This document shows, piece after piece, positions 37,287-48,876 of a stretch of DNA of 64,000 bases. The DNA comes from Umbelopsis ramanniana AG (lineage: Eukaryota > Mucoromycota > Umbelopsidomycetes > Umbelopsidales > Umbelopsidaceae): assembly GCF_025399195.1 (NCBI RefSeq), contig NW_026252106.1, positions 62,001 through 126,000 on the forward strand. Reading direction: 5' to 3'. The notes beneath the pieces were generated by a model, which saw only the letters and a program-made list of their open reading frames with translations, was not told where the DNA came from and searched no databases. A program made the position numbers and the translations under genes. Numbering within the stretch: the stretch's first letter is position 1; each line of letters starts with the position of its first letter.

Positions 37287-38724
37287 CTACATTTTCAGCT
37301 TTTTACTTTTTCCCAAGCTTAACAATGCTCGCTTCCTGGAGACTGGCGGATCAAGAATGATTGTATTTGTATCGACCTCTATCCGATTGCTGATACTAGT
37401 ATCATTTGGGTCATCCTTTATGGCAGAAACGTTTGGGTTTGCCGTGGGAGGAGGTTGTGGGGTGGTGGTACAGATTGAATTTGGCGAGTGTATAGTGTAC
37501 AAATTATCTACGCTGCATACTTCGTCTGAAGAGTGATTCAAAGCCTGAGGTTGATTAGGGTTCGGAGTGTTGCAATCCTGCACTAGTACATTTCTTGGTG
37601 CGATATGATGGGTTGCAAGTCGGTTATCTGATTGATTATTGTAGGGTATTGTGTTATTTGTGGTTACTGGCTGTAGAGTTTCTCCATCGCTATTCAGGGA
37701 TTTGTTGACTATTTCAAGGTTATTGGAGGATGTTATTGTTACTGCTTTGGATGTACTCTCGAAGTATTTCGACGTAGTGGGTGTGGTCTTTTGATCCTTA
37801 ATGTTCACCGTACTGCCCTTCGTCTCTTTCAGGTCCCTTTCAGAGATAGGAATTCCATTATCCTCAGTTTTCCGTTTAGACAAAGAAAGCTTTCCCAATT
37901 TCTTGGAACGGATGACAGGAAGATTTGCTGGTTCCAAGATACTGTCTTGACCTATCGAAGGTGGCGTAATTGATGTCGTTGTTGCGTGTGAAATTTTGGA
38001 GGATGCTGAATCAGTTGCTTGTAAACTAGATGTCTGGCAACTTGATGAAGCAGGCGTGTTATTTGATCCTTTTATTGCATACTTTAGAGTCATCTCCTGA
38101 GCCTTTAATCGAAACAAAGCGATATTTTCCTTGTATTCAGCAGCCTGCAATTTCATGTAAGACACTTGTATATCACTATGTTAGAACGGATGTAATACTC
38201 ACTATATCCATCTCTAAAGGGTCTTCAGGATTAGGTTCACTCATCAGCCCCGATAACGCCAATAAAACGGTTGAAAGATTCAATGCTGGTACCCAGTTAC
38301 CTGCCGGAGGCATCTTCAATATATCTGCACAAATACGACCGGCTTCATCAATATTCGGATGGTAAATTGGTGTTATGAAACGCATTTGCGGCGGATCAAA
38401 GGGATATCGCTGTGGAATTTGGATATCCAACTTGAACGTTCCTTTCTCAAATGGACTCTCGGCAGGGCCATTAATGTCTTATATACCAAAAAAAAATGGT
38501 TATGAGAAGTTAAAGAGTAACGAAAACGTCAATTCAACAGATTTCTTACGAGCTTCCAAATGGGTGCAATCGTCGTCAATTGGGTAGCATACAATGCCTG
38601 GAGGAGGTTCATGTTCAAGTATGGCTGTATAGGGGTGAGATATGGTATAGTGGCACCAAGGCAGTGTGTTCAAAAGCTTACCAAGCTCCCGCTTTAGACG
38701 ATTCAATAATTGGCTAGACAGCAT
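37287..38724 (-). CDS. Ubiquitin-conjugating enzyme E2, UBE2T-type, with long C-terminal tail
   Basis: E2 enzyme most like UBE2T, the E2 that monoubiquitinates FANCD2/FANCI with FANCL. Four exons: 38682-38724, 38550-38624, 38203-38477 and 37287-38144; 416 residues. The UBC fold covers residues 1 to about 150: RLKRELAILEHEPPPGIVCY, FEKGTFKLDIQIPQRYPFDP, the HPN motif (79-81) and catalytic Cys89 in GRICADILKMPPAGNWVPAL. LMSEPNPEDPLEMDIAAEYK is characteristic of UBE2T. After residue 150 comes a disordered Ser/Thr/Asn-rich tail of about 265 residues ending with the basic SLGKSKKLKM; human UBE2T has only about 45 residues there. The last acceptor (before 38144) was chosen because it restores the E2 C-terminal helix. 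Confidence 0.9.
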
Positions 38725-38876
38725 TGCATATGGCGACCAGAGCAAAAGCTGAAGAAATGAAATCGTGGTATTATTAAAACTTTTTTTTCTTTCTAATTTA
38801 CCCAAAATATTTCGTCGCGCTTCCACGCGACTTGCAGGTCTTGAAAAAAAAAAAAAGATCATCAAAACTTTTTGTT

Positions 38877-40487
38877 TTAAACTTTAGCTAACTTCCACCC
38901 AGCTCGCTGAACGCGCAATATTCCAGCAAGTAAACCTCCAGCTATTACAGTTGATCCTGCCCAGGCAGCAGCGTATGCATAATTGTCTGTGTCTGCCAAG
39001 ATTCTACTGGCAATCGGCGTGCCAAAGAGATATCCAAAGAAATTGGTGGCATATAACAAGCCAACGGCGGGTGATATGTTCTCAAGTCCAACCACTTGGG
39101 GCTGCACAGTTGGGAACAGAGCGACATAGCCACCACCAAAGAAGCCGTACAAAATAGCAAATACCCAAACACCAGCTTCATTCTTGGCAGGGATCCATAC
39201 GACCAGACACATAATTCCACACAGCATAGTACATATGAAGAGTGAATTGAATCTCCCAAGCTTGTCTCCCATGTAACCAGTGAAAATGCGCGCCACGGCA
39301 TTCACTCCTGACATGATAGCCGAAAGATTGGCACCAACCCATGGATCCAATCCAAGGTAAGTTGCATAACCTGTAATGAAACGCAGGTAGGTTAGCCGAC
39401 CGGGGTATCTACATTACCGAGTGTAAAAATGAAGGCTTACTAGGAAGAAGAAAGAATGGTGTCTTTTGGGATGGAATAATAGCAAAATTAATATGGTAAA
39501 GTTTGTTTTCCTTCCGATGATGGTAGCTTACCATATAGCCAAAAGTAGTGATTAAACCATGAAGGAAGATGACACAAAATTGGGGGTTCTTGAACAGATA
39601 CCAAGCAATTATTTTTTCTTTTCCGCCAGTTTGATTGATATTACCGAGAGGTCGGACAGTAAAGGTGGTGATGATCAATAGTACGAAGGCCATTATGCCT
39701 ATGATCCGAAGAGCCCATCTATACCCAACACTTGATATCGCTGCTTGTGCAATGTTGGATACCACCAAGCCTCCAATACCTGAGCCCGACATAGCTAGGC
39801 CAATGGCCAATCCGCGCCGTTCTGAAAACCATTGCTGACTAGCTCCAATACAGGGAAACCAAATGAACGATGCTCCAAGGCCAAAAAGGACACCCTGTGT
39901 CAGAAAAACATGCCATACTTGAGTAGCAAAGCTAGCTAAAATCAGGGCAATGGGGCAGGCAATATTGCCAACTATTAACATATTTCTATATCCCATTATT
40001 CGTATGACATGTTTGTTGATTGGTCCGAGGAAGAAGAAGAGAGATACACATATTGATCCGATCCATGATAGTGTCGGCAGTTGACCAACATATACGTACT
40101 TATTGTAGTAATTTAAGAAGACACCCCAGGAGTAATTGTATCCGAAGCTAAAAAGATCACATGTTGTTGGAACAGGTTTCATTGACATGAAATAATGACG
40201 AAAATCGTAACTTACATGGAGAACAAACCCTGGAAACAACAGGGATTTTGAGTGTATGAGTATAGAATGCCAGGGAGATAAAAGGGGGTCCACCTTCTTC
40301 AATAACTGTGTATGCAGCTTACCAGAAATGAACCGAACACCACTAGCCAGCCTCGTCCTCCATCCGGTGGCTGCAGCGGTTGATTATCTGAATCATCTTT
40401 CTCGAAGCCCGGCTGAGCAATTGTAGTGGAGGATTTTGAATCGTTGTCATCGTATAGAGGCTCCTCTATAGGAATTTGTCCTGACAT
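38877..40487 (-). CDS. MFS monocarboxylate-transporter-like protein (MCH/SLC16 family)
   Basis: Fungal MCT homologue, 436 residues in five exons: 40323-40487, 40216-40229 (14 bases), 39532-40147, 39441-39462 (22 bases) and 38877-39370. The signature QPPDGGRGWLVVFGSFL precedes helix 1, then GYNYSWGVFLNYY. Later helices include GASFIWFPCIGASQQWFSER followed by RGLAIGLAMSGSGIGGLV, the usual MCT loop, and DKLGRFNSLFICTMLCGIMC. The two micro-exons are needed to keep helix 1 and helix 7 whole and fit the phases. Yeast Mch5 of this family imports riboflavin. The gene is head to head with RIB3, with 265 bases between start codons, which makes riboflavin a reasonable substrate guess, though carboxylates are also possible. 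Confidence 0.9.
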
Positions 40488-40752
40488 TGATCTGGCAAGG
40501 TTGAGTTAACGGAAGAAGTTAAAGTTATAAAATTTTTTAGATGCGCCGATCTCGGTTATTTGTTTGTGCTGAGTGAGTTGCCAACTCTGTTTTTTCTGCT
40601 TCATCAAAAATTTGTCAGCTCCAACTTGACTGGTTTGCGTGACAAAGCGCTCAATTTTAATAAATAGGAGGCCGCACAACCAGTCGTTATTTATTTTCAA
40701 AGCAACATCCCCGGACGCATTTAAATCCAACATTCCAGAAATTCTGAATACC

Positions 40753-41640
40753 ATGCAACAAAGATACGATGCAGAGATTAAGTTTGACTCTATAGAAGAT
40801 GCTCTCGAAGACTTTGGTATGTTTGGTTCGTTTTGACTTGGCACTCCAAGTGTGGGTTTACTCACCCTTTGCATCATACATTAGCTCAAGGCAAATTTGT
40901 TTTGGTTTTGGACGACGAAGACCGAGAGAACGAAGGAGATTTGATAATTGCTGCGGAAAAGACTAGCACAGAAGATATGGCATTTCTCGTTCGCTATTCT
41001 AGGTAAGGTTGAATCCGAGGTGAACGTCGAATATAACAACAAGGACGCTGACATGTTCTCGGAACGGTTTCAGTGGGTACATTTGTGCCCCTACCACAGT
41101 TGAGCGATTGGAGCAATTGAATCTACCTTTAATGGTGCCAAAGAACACTGAATTGATGAGAACAGCTTATAGTATTTCAGTAGACTATCTTAAAGGTATG
41201 TCAAGTCGAATTTGTGTTACCCACGGATTCATACTTCACATGTCAGAGTAAACGTGCTTATTGTTCATTGTAATTTAGGTACAACCACTGGTATATCGGC
41301 ACATGACCGAGCTCTGACTGTCAGAAAATTAGCGGACGCCAGCAGCAAGCCCGAAGACTTCTCCAGACCAGGGCATATTTTGCCACTACGTGCAGTTCCC
41401 GGTGGCACCTTGAAGCGATTTGGCCACACAGAAGCCGGTGTCGACCTTTGTCGATTGGCTGGGCTTGCACCTGTCGCCGTAATTGGAGAGCTACTCAAGG
41501 AAGATGATGCAATGGGTGATGTAGCTCGACGAGATGATTGTGCTTTATTCGCCAAAAAGCATGGACTGAAGATGATCACCATTGCTGATTTGATCAAGTA
41601 TCGCCAACAACACAAGTTTGAAGGCGATGATGAATTGTAA
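40753..41640 (+). CDS. RIB3: 3,4-dihydroxy-2-butanone 4-phosphate synthase (RIB3)
   Basis: Converts ribulose 5-phosphate to 3,4-dihydroxy-2-butanone 4-phosphate and formate, supplying the four-carbon unit for lumazine and riboflavin. Four exons: 40753-40816, 40885-41002, 41074-41195 and 41279-41640; 221 residues, close to yeast Rib3. The metal and substrate site is [20 protein letters not shown]; further conserved parts are [52 protein letters not shown] and [16 protein letters not shown]. It is a monofunctional fungal enzyme without a GTP cyclohydrolase II domain. It is divergent from the MCH5-like transporter. No FMN riboswitch is seen in the 265-base gap. Confidence 0.97.
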
Positions 41641-41869
41641 ATGAACAAATTTCCACATTACTTCATTCTCCCAGTGTTTTCTTGCAAATCCTCTATTTTC
41701 CCTCCTCCCTGCGTGCTGCTGCATTACTGCCGGCGCATTTTGCAGCTAGACCTTATATATATGAACATTCCTTGTAGAGCAACCCATATATTTTTCAATA
41801 TCTCGAATTATCTTGTTTATTGCCTTTGAAAAAATAGATACTGTCATAGTAGCAACCAACCCTGTCGGA

Positions 41870-44844
41870 TTATTTTTTCATTTTGGAGACTTTTTCATAA
41901 TAATTTGTTGCATAAGTCATGAGGTCATTCAACAAACCATCGTCTTCCCTAGGTTCTTTGACGAAGACTGGAGGTTGACCTATGGGAGCATCTACGGATA
42001 GTCTACTACCGTTGGCTTGATAGTATTTACCGGTCCAGATGTGCCGCCAGGTGACCCCTTCTTCTTGCGGGAAGTAGACTTTAACGTATGTAGTCGACGG
42101 CGACTGAACAGGCGCTACTAATAAGGAGTTGCCCAAATAATACTGCTGGAACGTCATCGAACGAGCTTTCTTGTCGTTGGAATGGAGTAAGACAGGATGT
42201 CGCATGACTGGATAGCCTTTGTTCTGTGCTTCTTCCAAAAGTCGTTGACGATAAGGTGAAACAGATGCAAAGAGCTTTGCCGTGTGGCCAAAATGTATAT
42301 AGGTGTCTGTTGATATGGTAATTCTTAGTATGTAAGCAGCAAATGCCATTAGCTTCAAAGGCATACTAACCCTCATCATCGTAAAATTGTGCATTTACAT
42401 CAGGATTGATTCCTAAATAAGGTGTAAAAGGTTTTAGCAAACTTACAGAGTATCAAACGTGAGTACTGGTAGCATACCTTCGTGAGTCCTGAATGCACAA
42501 GTGAATGCAGAAAGCTCCATCCATCTTAGAAGCAACTCTTTTTCTCTCTAAAAAAGTGTATTCAGGCGTTAGACGCAGAAACTGATTCAGTCACATAGAG
42601 TAGTTACTATACCTTGATTGTCACGCCAGGAATAACACCAGCGAAAGTGGTATAGCCACCAATGTCACTGTGAGTGATGGATAATCCAGAGAATCCACCA
42701 GAGAGCATACCAGTTACCTAGATCTCAATCATTTAATGCTTTGTCTTCATACCTCCATCGAAAATCTTGGTTGAAGGACTTACAGCACTTCTCATCCCGT
42801 CATGCTCATCCCAGGCAGTGTTCTGGTCACCAGCCCACATCAAGTTCATGTACCCTGCATTCTAAATGTAAGAAGATAATCAAGGAAAGTCACACGTAGC
42901 TGTTACCTCTACTCACCGGGAGACTTCGTGAAGGCTGAACGATGGAACATGACAGCTTCATCCTCAAGTCCGAGTTCTTGGACAACTTCAAAAGCCAATT
43001 TAGCCCATTCTTGAGGATACTGATTATGGAATTCCTCAGCAGGTACTCCGGAGTGGAACTTGGCGACAGCAGAATCGTACGGTGTGTATTCTCCAAAGTC
43101 CGTCATCATACCTGTTTGAATACATGGCAAAAACCCCATGCGTTAATATTTACATTTCAGAAGTAGTGTAGATAGATGGAAACAGACATACCTGATACAC
43201 CATACTGGAAAACTGACTCTTTCATAAGTGTTTTGAACCATGTTCTACACTCAGGATTAGTGATGTCGAGAAGGCCAGCCTCCCATTCCGGGCCACTACT
43301 GACAATGAGATTTCCACCGGTTTTAGCATCCTTAACGAGAAGATTTTTTTCGCTCGCTTCTTGGTACAGATTGCGCTTAGCAGACGGCTTGCTTTGCACA
43401 TCGGCAAGGAAGGTATTGACATAGTTAAGCGTACGGACATTTTCAGCCTTCAGGTCAGTTACCAGCTCCCCCCAGTGAGGGTACAAGACATTGTCGTTCT
43501 CCCAGTTCCACCAAAGGCGCTTAAACTCGACATTTCCAACTTTTTGTATGCGCTTTCCGCACCAATCTTGCAGCCAAAAGGCAGCCACGGGCACATCGTA
43601 CTCCTTGAGTCGTCCATAAACAGCGCGAACCTTTTCTTCACCGCCTTGCATACCTGCAATGGCGCCTTTTCCTGCCCATTCGGGGAGAGCACGCATACGT
43701 CCACAATATTCTGTGTAGTTCGAAATAAGTTCCAGCATGCTATCTCCGTCTACAATGCGTCCTACAGCCAAGGGAGTGTTGACGCGGATCACAACTCGGT
43801 CCGGCTTTCGAAGATCGAAGGACGAATATTCGTTATTTTCCAAGAATACGCAACGGTTGTCAGTTGTGATATACTGGGGAATAGGTGCATATGTCGTGAA
43901 GCTATCGCCACCCGCAAATTGGCCTAATGTAGAAAGACGGGTTAATTTGTAGCTGTGAGTCTGACGCACCTTGCGGAATAAAACAAACCAAAAATTTCTG
44001 GTCTAGCATTTAGAATAGCAGTAATCTGTGTTAAACCAAAAAACGTCAATACTTCCATACTTTCCATTCCTTCAACATAGAAATAATACCTACCGGTTGC
44101 GCTCCACGACCAACACCTTGTTCTCTGTCAACAACTTGGAATTTTAGACTCATCGCCTGTCTTTCTCAGCCTCTGCACTCCCACTTACCGAACAAGAATA
44201 GGAATCTTCTGGCCCTTAAGAGTTCCAAACGAAAATTGTTCACCAAACCCATAAAAGTCTTCATCTTTGTGACTACTGTAGGTAAGTATGACTCGTCTAT
44301 AACTGTTGGCTTGAAGCGGAACGCCTTCCTTGCCCACTCGGACTTGGAATTGAAGGTGCTTCGGAGTTAGTTCGGTGAAGGTGAATGTATAGTCCGTATG
44401 TGTTGGCGGAACGAGCTTATGGCCGATGCCGCCGTGAATGGTGACAGAATTATCCGTGTGCGTCACGCTGGTAATAGTTTGTAAGACCGTAAAGTGTTCG
44501 TCATGTTCTTCAATCTTGAAAGATCCTCCCTCGCCGTCACCAATATAATCTTGGCCAAGAGTACTTTGCACAAAAGGATAGTTATGAATTGCTATATTGG
44601 AGTCGATAACGCGAAGTTCTTTAGTAAAGGACCGAATTTAGGTATATAGATTGTAAAGCTTACACTGCCAGGCGACTCTTCCTGTGCTATTCTTAACGAC
44701 TACCATCAAATTTTGTGCGTCGATAGCAATACTGAAGTTACCAGTATTGTATTCTGCTTCAGCGACAGCGTTACCCACAGACAAACGGCATTCCACAGTT
44801 TCTTCCCATTTCAGTCCCAAAAATTTGAGAACAGATTCCGCCAT
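41870..44844 (-). CDS. GH31 glycosidase, YihQ/sulfoquinovosidase-like
   Basis: Retaining alpha-glycosidase of family GH31, closest in recalled sequence to bacterial sulfoquinovosidase YihQ (releases sulfoquinovose from plant sulfolipid glycosides). Eleven exons: 44664-44844, 44189-44591, 44094-44124, 43989-44025, 43192-43923, 42917-43111, 42784-42854, 42613-42717, 42478-42547, 42371-42412, 41870-42306; 767 residues. The nucleophile is Asp466 (MMTDFGEY) and the acid/base Asp568 (THSDIGGYTTF). The motif LQDWCGKR ... FKRLWWNW keeps Gln336, Arg353 and Trp356, matching the Q..R..W sulfonate-binding residues of YihQ. Other shared parts are YGFGEQFSFGTLKGQKIP, LVREQGVGRG and APIGQPPVF. There is no signal peptide, so a cytosolic enzyme is likely. 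The exon 4/5 junction (donor GTTTGT at 43988) is the least certain. Confidence 0.88.
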
Positions 44845-45366
44845 TCCAAATAAACTTGGTTAAAAGACGATATAGGAATTGGGAACAAAACTCTGAGACC
44901 TTTAAAGCAGAGAAAATATTGACAGTCCTAAAACTCAAAATTGTGTAATAATGCGAAATAATGCGAGCTATTTGCGCAAAGCGGAATTGTGATGACCGCA
45001 TCCGTTCATTATCTCACACTATTGATACTTGCCTATAGCCACAAGTGATCCTAAACTAGATGGTGTACTATCACTCTTTGTCAATTAATCATATCGGAAG
45101 TGTCAAACTTTACCCATGTTGCCAAGTCGTGGTTCTGCAGCTTCTGCGTTTCAGAATCGGCCATCGAAGCTGAGATTTCTGCTTGCCTTCTTTGTCACCG
45201 TTTGCTCGGCCAATAGCGAAAATACGGCTTACACTTGCAACTTTAAGACAGGCAAGCGTGCCCTCATCTATCTATCCTCTTATTCCACATGGATGAATCT
45301 ATCATAGCTCCATATTGTCACCAACTGCCTCCAGTAGCCAAACTTGCATTTTATTTAGTATCTATT
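44845..45366. other. Intergenic region
   Basis: About 520 bases between the GH31 start and the stop of the NASP-like gene. The plus-strand frame 45116-45307 has a hydrophobic stretch but no other support. Nothing else seen. Confidence 0.5.
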
Positions 45367-46613
45367 TTATTCGTTCTTGGGTTGCTTGCCCTCCTTTTCA
45401 GGTGCGGTGGCAGAATTATCTGCTTTTCTCTTTTTCACCAGTGATGAGAGATCATTGACATTGGTAGGAATAGGTACTGCAGGCAAACCAGTTGAACCTT
45501 TCAGACCGAGCATTTCCTTAAGCATATCCACCTGGGCCTCTAGCTGCTTTGGATTCTTCAGTTCTTCTATCTTGACCTCCATGTCGGGAATCAATTCTTG
45601 TATTTCATCGATCTCCTTTTGTATGTCGGATGTACGTCCTGAATCGATAACCACGTTACTTTCCTTTCCTTTGCCTTTGACATCTCCGGATTCGGCAAGT
45701 TGCTTTTCTTTCAAAGTAGACAGTCGATTGCGAAGAACCTTTACAGCATTTCGTGTTTCTTCAATAGCTTGGTGTTGTTCTGAAGTTGAATACTCGAATG
45801 CAAGTGCTAGTTTATAATGAAGCTCGGCAAGCTCTCGATTGTCTTCATCCAAAATGCTTTGTTTGATGCTGAGAGCGGACTGAAAGTCAGGTATGGCTTG
45901 GTCGAACTTCTCAGTTTCTAAAGACACGTCGCCAAGGCATGAGTATACATCTGCAAGCTTCAATCTCGCCTCCTGACTAGAATCTTTTCCGTAAATAACG
46001 CGCGCAATGTCCAGTACATCCCATGCATCGTTGAACATATCACTCTCGCCTTCTTCTTCTTGGTCTTCTTGACCTTCCTCATCATCAGCCTCATCGTCGC
46101 CTTCAGCTTCCACTTCTCTTAAATCAGGTTCTCCTTCAAAATGGAATCGAGGATTGGAAACTGTAACATTTTCTGTTATAGCCAGGGAGTTGAAGATTAG
46201 ACTGCAAGCATATGAAACACCACTCAAAGGAGGGGGTTTTTTTTAAAAGAAAAAAGTGTACTTACGCGTTTCCGTGTCTTCGACAGCGGCGCTGTCTTCA
46301 GCAGCAGCATTTCCAAGGACTGAATTTTGCTGTATCGCATTCTGCAGTAGAGCTTTTCCATACATGAAGTAAGCATCAGCACATTGTGGCGCTAGTTCTC
46401 CAAATTGATTATCACTTCAGATAGGATTAGCGTTTTGCTTCGCGTTAAAACCGAAAGTGAGGTTGTATGTACTTACAGCAGTTCACAAGCTTGACCAAAC
46501 TTGTCTGTTGCGTTTTCGTAGTCATGGAGTGAAAATGCTCGAGAGCCTTCATGTATGATTGCCAGGATTTCCTGGCTAGGCTGCTGTGAATCTTTTTCTT
46601 TACTGGACGTCAT
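45367..46613 (-). CDS. NASP/Sim3/Hif1-family histone chaperone (SHNi-TPR)
   Basis: Nuclear chaperone of the SHNi-TPR family, which binds histone H3 or H3-H4 (human NASP, fission yeast Sim3, budding yeast Hif1). Three exons: 46477-46613, 46266-46414 and 45367-46172; 363 residues. The first TPR is HEGSRAFSLHDYENATDKFG, the second ELAPQCADAYFMYGKALLQN. It is interrupted by the expected long acidic insert (EGDDEADDEEGQEDQEEEGE). The next repeats are ARLKLADVYSCLGDVSLETE with KFDQAIPDFQSALSIKQSIL, then LHYKLALAFEYSTSEQHQAI. A coiled coil and a basic KKRK nuclear signal close the protein. The third exon acceptor was chosen at 46173 because the nearer alternative gives a stop. Confidence 0.93.
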
Positions 46614-47754
46614 GAGCGTTATTGTGTGATTCAGTAACTACCACCGAAATTTCAACTAATGTGGAATTTTTGGCAGTAGCAGTCATACGGCCGTAGACCG
46701 CGATTTTGCCACTTCCAACCTTCCAAACATCACCAAGTATATCTGTATATCTGAGAGATAGATATCATCCCTTCTTCCTTTAATTTTTTTAAAACTAATG
46801 GTTGATAAAATTTTACTACTCGTTCTTTTATCTTTATCCACGAACCAGGCGTCTGAGGCTTTGTATAACTTTCATGCTTCACCAGGCTATTTCTCAACAT
46901 TTTCCAACTTACTTTAAAATACATTGACCACTACAATGCTATACGCACACATTTCTATATTTTACTTTGATGCTACATAACAGCTGAAAAATTGACAGGA
47001 TTAGATTCCATATTAATATATTCTTCCTAACCAGAGTCGTGTAGGAAAGCTGAGCAGACCAATTTGTACGTTGCTGTATTGAAAAGAGACATACTACGTG
47101 GACGATTATCTATAGTTTATAAATAACGTTTATAGATGGGTGAAGCCATTTTTCAAGAGTGTGCATGAACTACAGGTTATGCTATGAAGCAGATTAAGAT
47201 CAAAGACTTTCCTTTGTACAGGCACGAGTACTGTGGACGAGATACTGCTTTTCATGCGTTTACTGTTGCTTTGTCGCAAAAATGTAAGTATAATGGCCTT
47301 GACTTGATTTAAGCCTCTACAATTCGCGTATTGGGTGTAAGCGAAACGACGATATGGTCATGTAAAGATCAATCGCCATAGCGTGATTGACTTGTACATT
47401 TTGTTATATTAAGTCAGCCCACATGATCAAGAACAATAGCTCACAACACAGCGTAGCTCGTCAAGAGTGTCTTCTTGCGTCTCTCACTATAAATATCAAT
47501 AAAAACTGGAAGGAAAACATTTGCAATTTTCCATTGTCTTATATTGAATTTTTCCACTTTATTATTACTGTTTCTAAAATGGACTAACAATTTTAAATAC
47601 TCGCCATAGGGGCTTATGCACTGATTCTTTTCCCCTTTTCTATCTTCGCTACCTCTGGTAAAGCAACGGTATACCAGCGCGCCCCACTTTTACACGTCTC
47701 ACACCGAAAGTATCCTCAAGCTCCGGTTTTGATCAACCTCCAAATTGTGATCCA
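46614..47754. other. Intergenic region, no gene recognised
   Basis: About 1.1 kb of A/T-rich sequence between the divergent NASP-like and four-helix protein genes. Small frames (46730-46924 minus, 47387-47587 plus, a 42-codon frame near 47184) lack support. Promoters of both flanking genes must lie here. Confidence 0.5.
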
Positions 47755-48714
47755 ATGCCAGTGTGTTGCAATGCTACTCCAAGGCTGCCCAGGTTGACTC
47801 AATTTTGCCATTGCATGTCTATCAGGACAGGTGCCATCCTATTGACCTCCATGTGCTTAGTATGTCTAGGTTTATAAACTTGCTAATAGATATGGAGAAC
47901 ACTAACCATCATCATTGAACATTTGCCCATAGTGCAGAGGATTTGTTGGAGCATATAACAACATAATAGCTTTAACTGGTAATGGAGTAGGCTCGTTTTT
48001 AGCTACAGCCTTCTTTCTACATATGTCGTTAGGATTTGCTACTATTGTTATATCTGCCATTGGTCTATTAGGTCTTTACACGGTGAGTTATATAATTAAG
48101 TTGATATCTTTTCAATTGGCTGGGAACTAAGAATATCGGTTGTTATGATTGTCCTATCATGGTGTTAGAACCACAAACGCATCATCAGCTGTTTTGTGCC
48201 TCTCGCTTTTCTCATTATCGTTCTCGTTCTTGTCGACGATGTTGCGTCTCTGCTAGAAATCGGTATGCGAAAAAAGATATTCATTAATGCATGTATAAGC
48301 AATGCAAGCCATCGGCATAGAGCGCACCAAAATAGTGCTGCTCAGCATCAGACATGCGAAGATCACTGGAGTGCATTACTATGGATAAGGCTGATTATAT
48401 TGCTTGTTAATATATGCGGAAATGTAAGTTGATTTGATGACCATGATAAACACTTTAATAATTGATTCATTAATTTTTTCATTACATTGCATCAGGCGTT
48501 TTATGCTCTCCTTGTCAACTCTGTTCGCCTGGATTTGGAGCAGTACCCTGTCGAGGAAGCTATGTCCCTACCAGCGTACCGAGCTGAGCCAGAAAGACAA
48601 GCATGCCTACAACCTGGTGTTTTGGCCGCTACAATGCCAGAGTATATCATGACACCACCTCCAGCCTATGCCCCTGCAAAACCTGTCCCTATTAATATTT
48701 CATCAATGCAATGA
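47755..48714 (+). CDS. Four-helix membrane protein with C-terminal PPxY motif
   Basis: Four exons, all in phase 0: 47755-47859, 47933-48082, 48169-48423 and 48496-48714; 242 residues. Four hydrophobic segments: about 27-48 (GAILLTSMCL with CRGFVGAY), 58-82 (ATAFFLHMSLGFATIVISAI), 92-115 (ISCFVPLAFLIIVLVLVDDV) and 155-180 (WIRLIILLVNICGNAFYALL). The loop between helices 3 and 4 is hydrophilic, with His and Cys. The cytosolic tail carries MTPPPAYAP, a PPxY motif that can bind WW domains of Rsp5/Nedd4-type ubiquitin ligases. Topology is tetraspan or MARVEL-like, but I recognise no named family. It converges with PPIL4. Confidence 0.85.
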
Positions 48715-48876
48715 CCTGTCATTTCTGCAAACATCTTGATAATAAAATCATCAAATTTCATTTTTGACAAGTTCAGACATGATGAAGCGGCTTCTACAAA
48801 TACATTGGGCGCATTACTTTATTACACACCAGGTCATGTACAGTAGTGGGCTTAAAAATTTACAGATGGGGTTTGT

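Noticed and set aside
44592-44663. Shorter first intron of the GH31 gene ending at the CTAAAG acceptor (44619)
   Set aside because: It would be 45 bases and create a TAA stop at the junction; the acceptor at 44592 keeps the frame and the family sequence.
45116-45307. Plus-strand frame with a hydrophobic segment resembling a secreted peptide
   Set aside because: Too short, with a basic stretch before the hydrophobic part, no homologue recognised and no splice partners.
46173-46265. Alternative acceptor in the NASP-like gene giving a longer third exon
   Set aside because: That junction makes an immediate stop in the phase left by exon 2.
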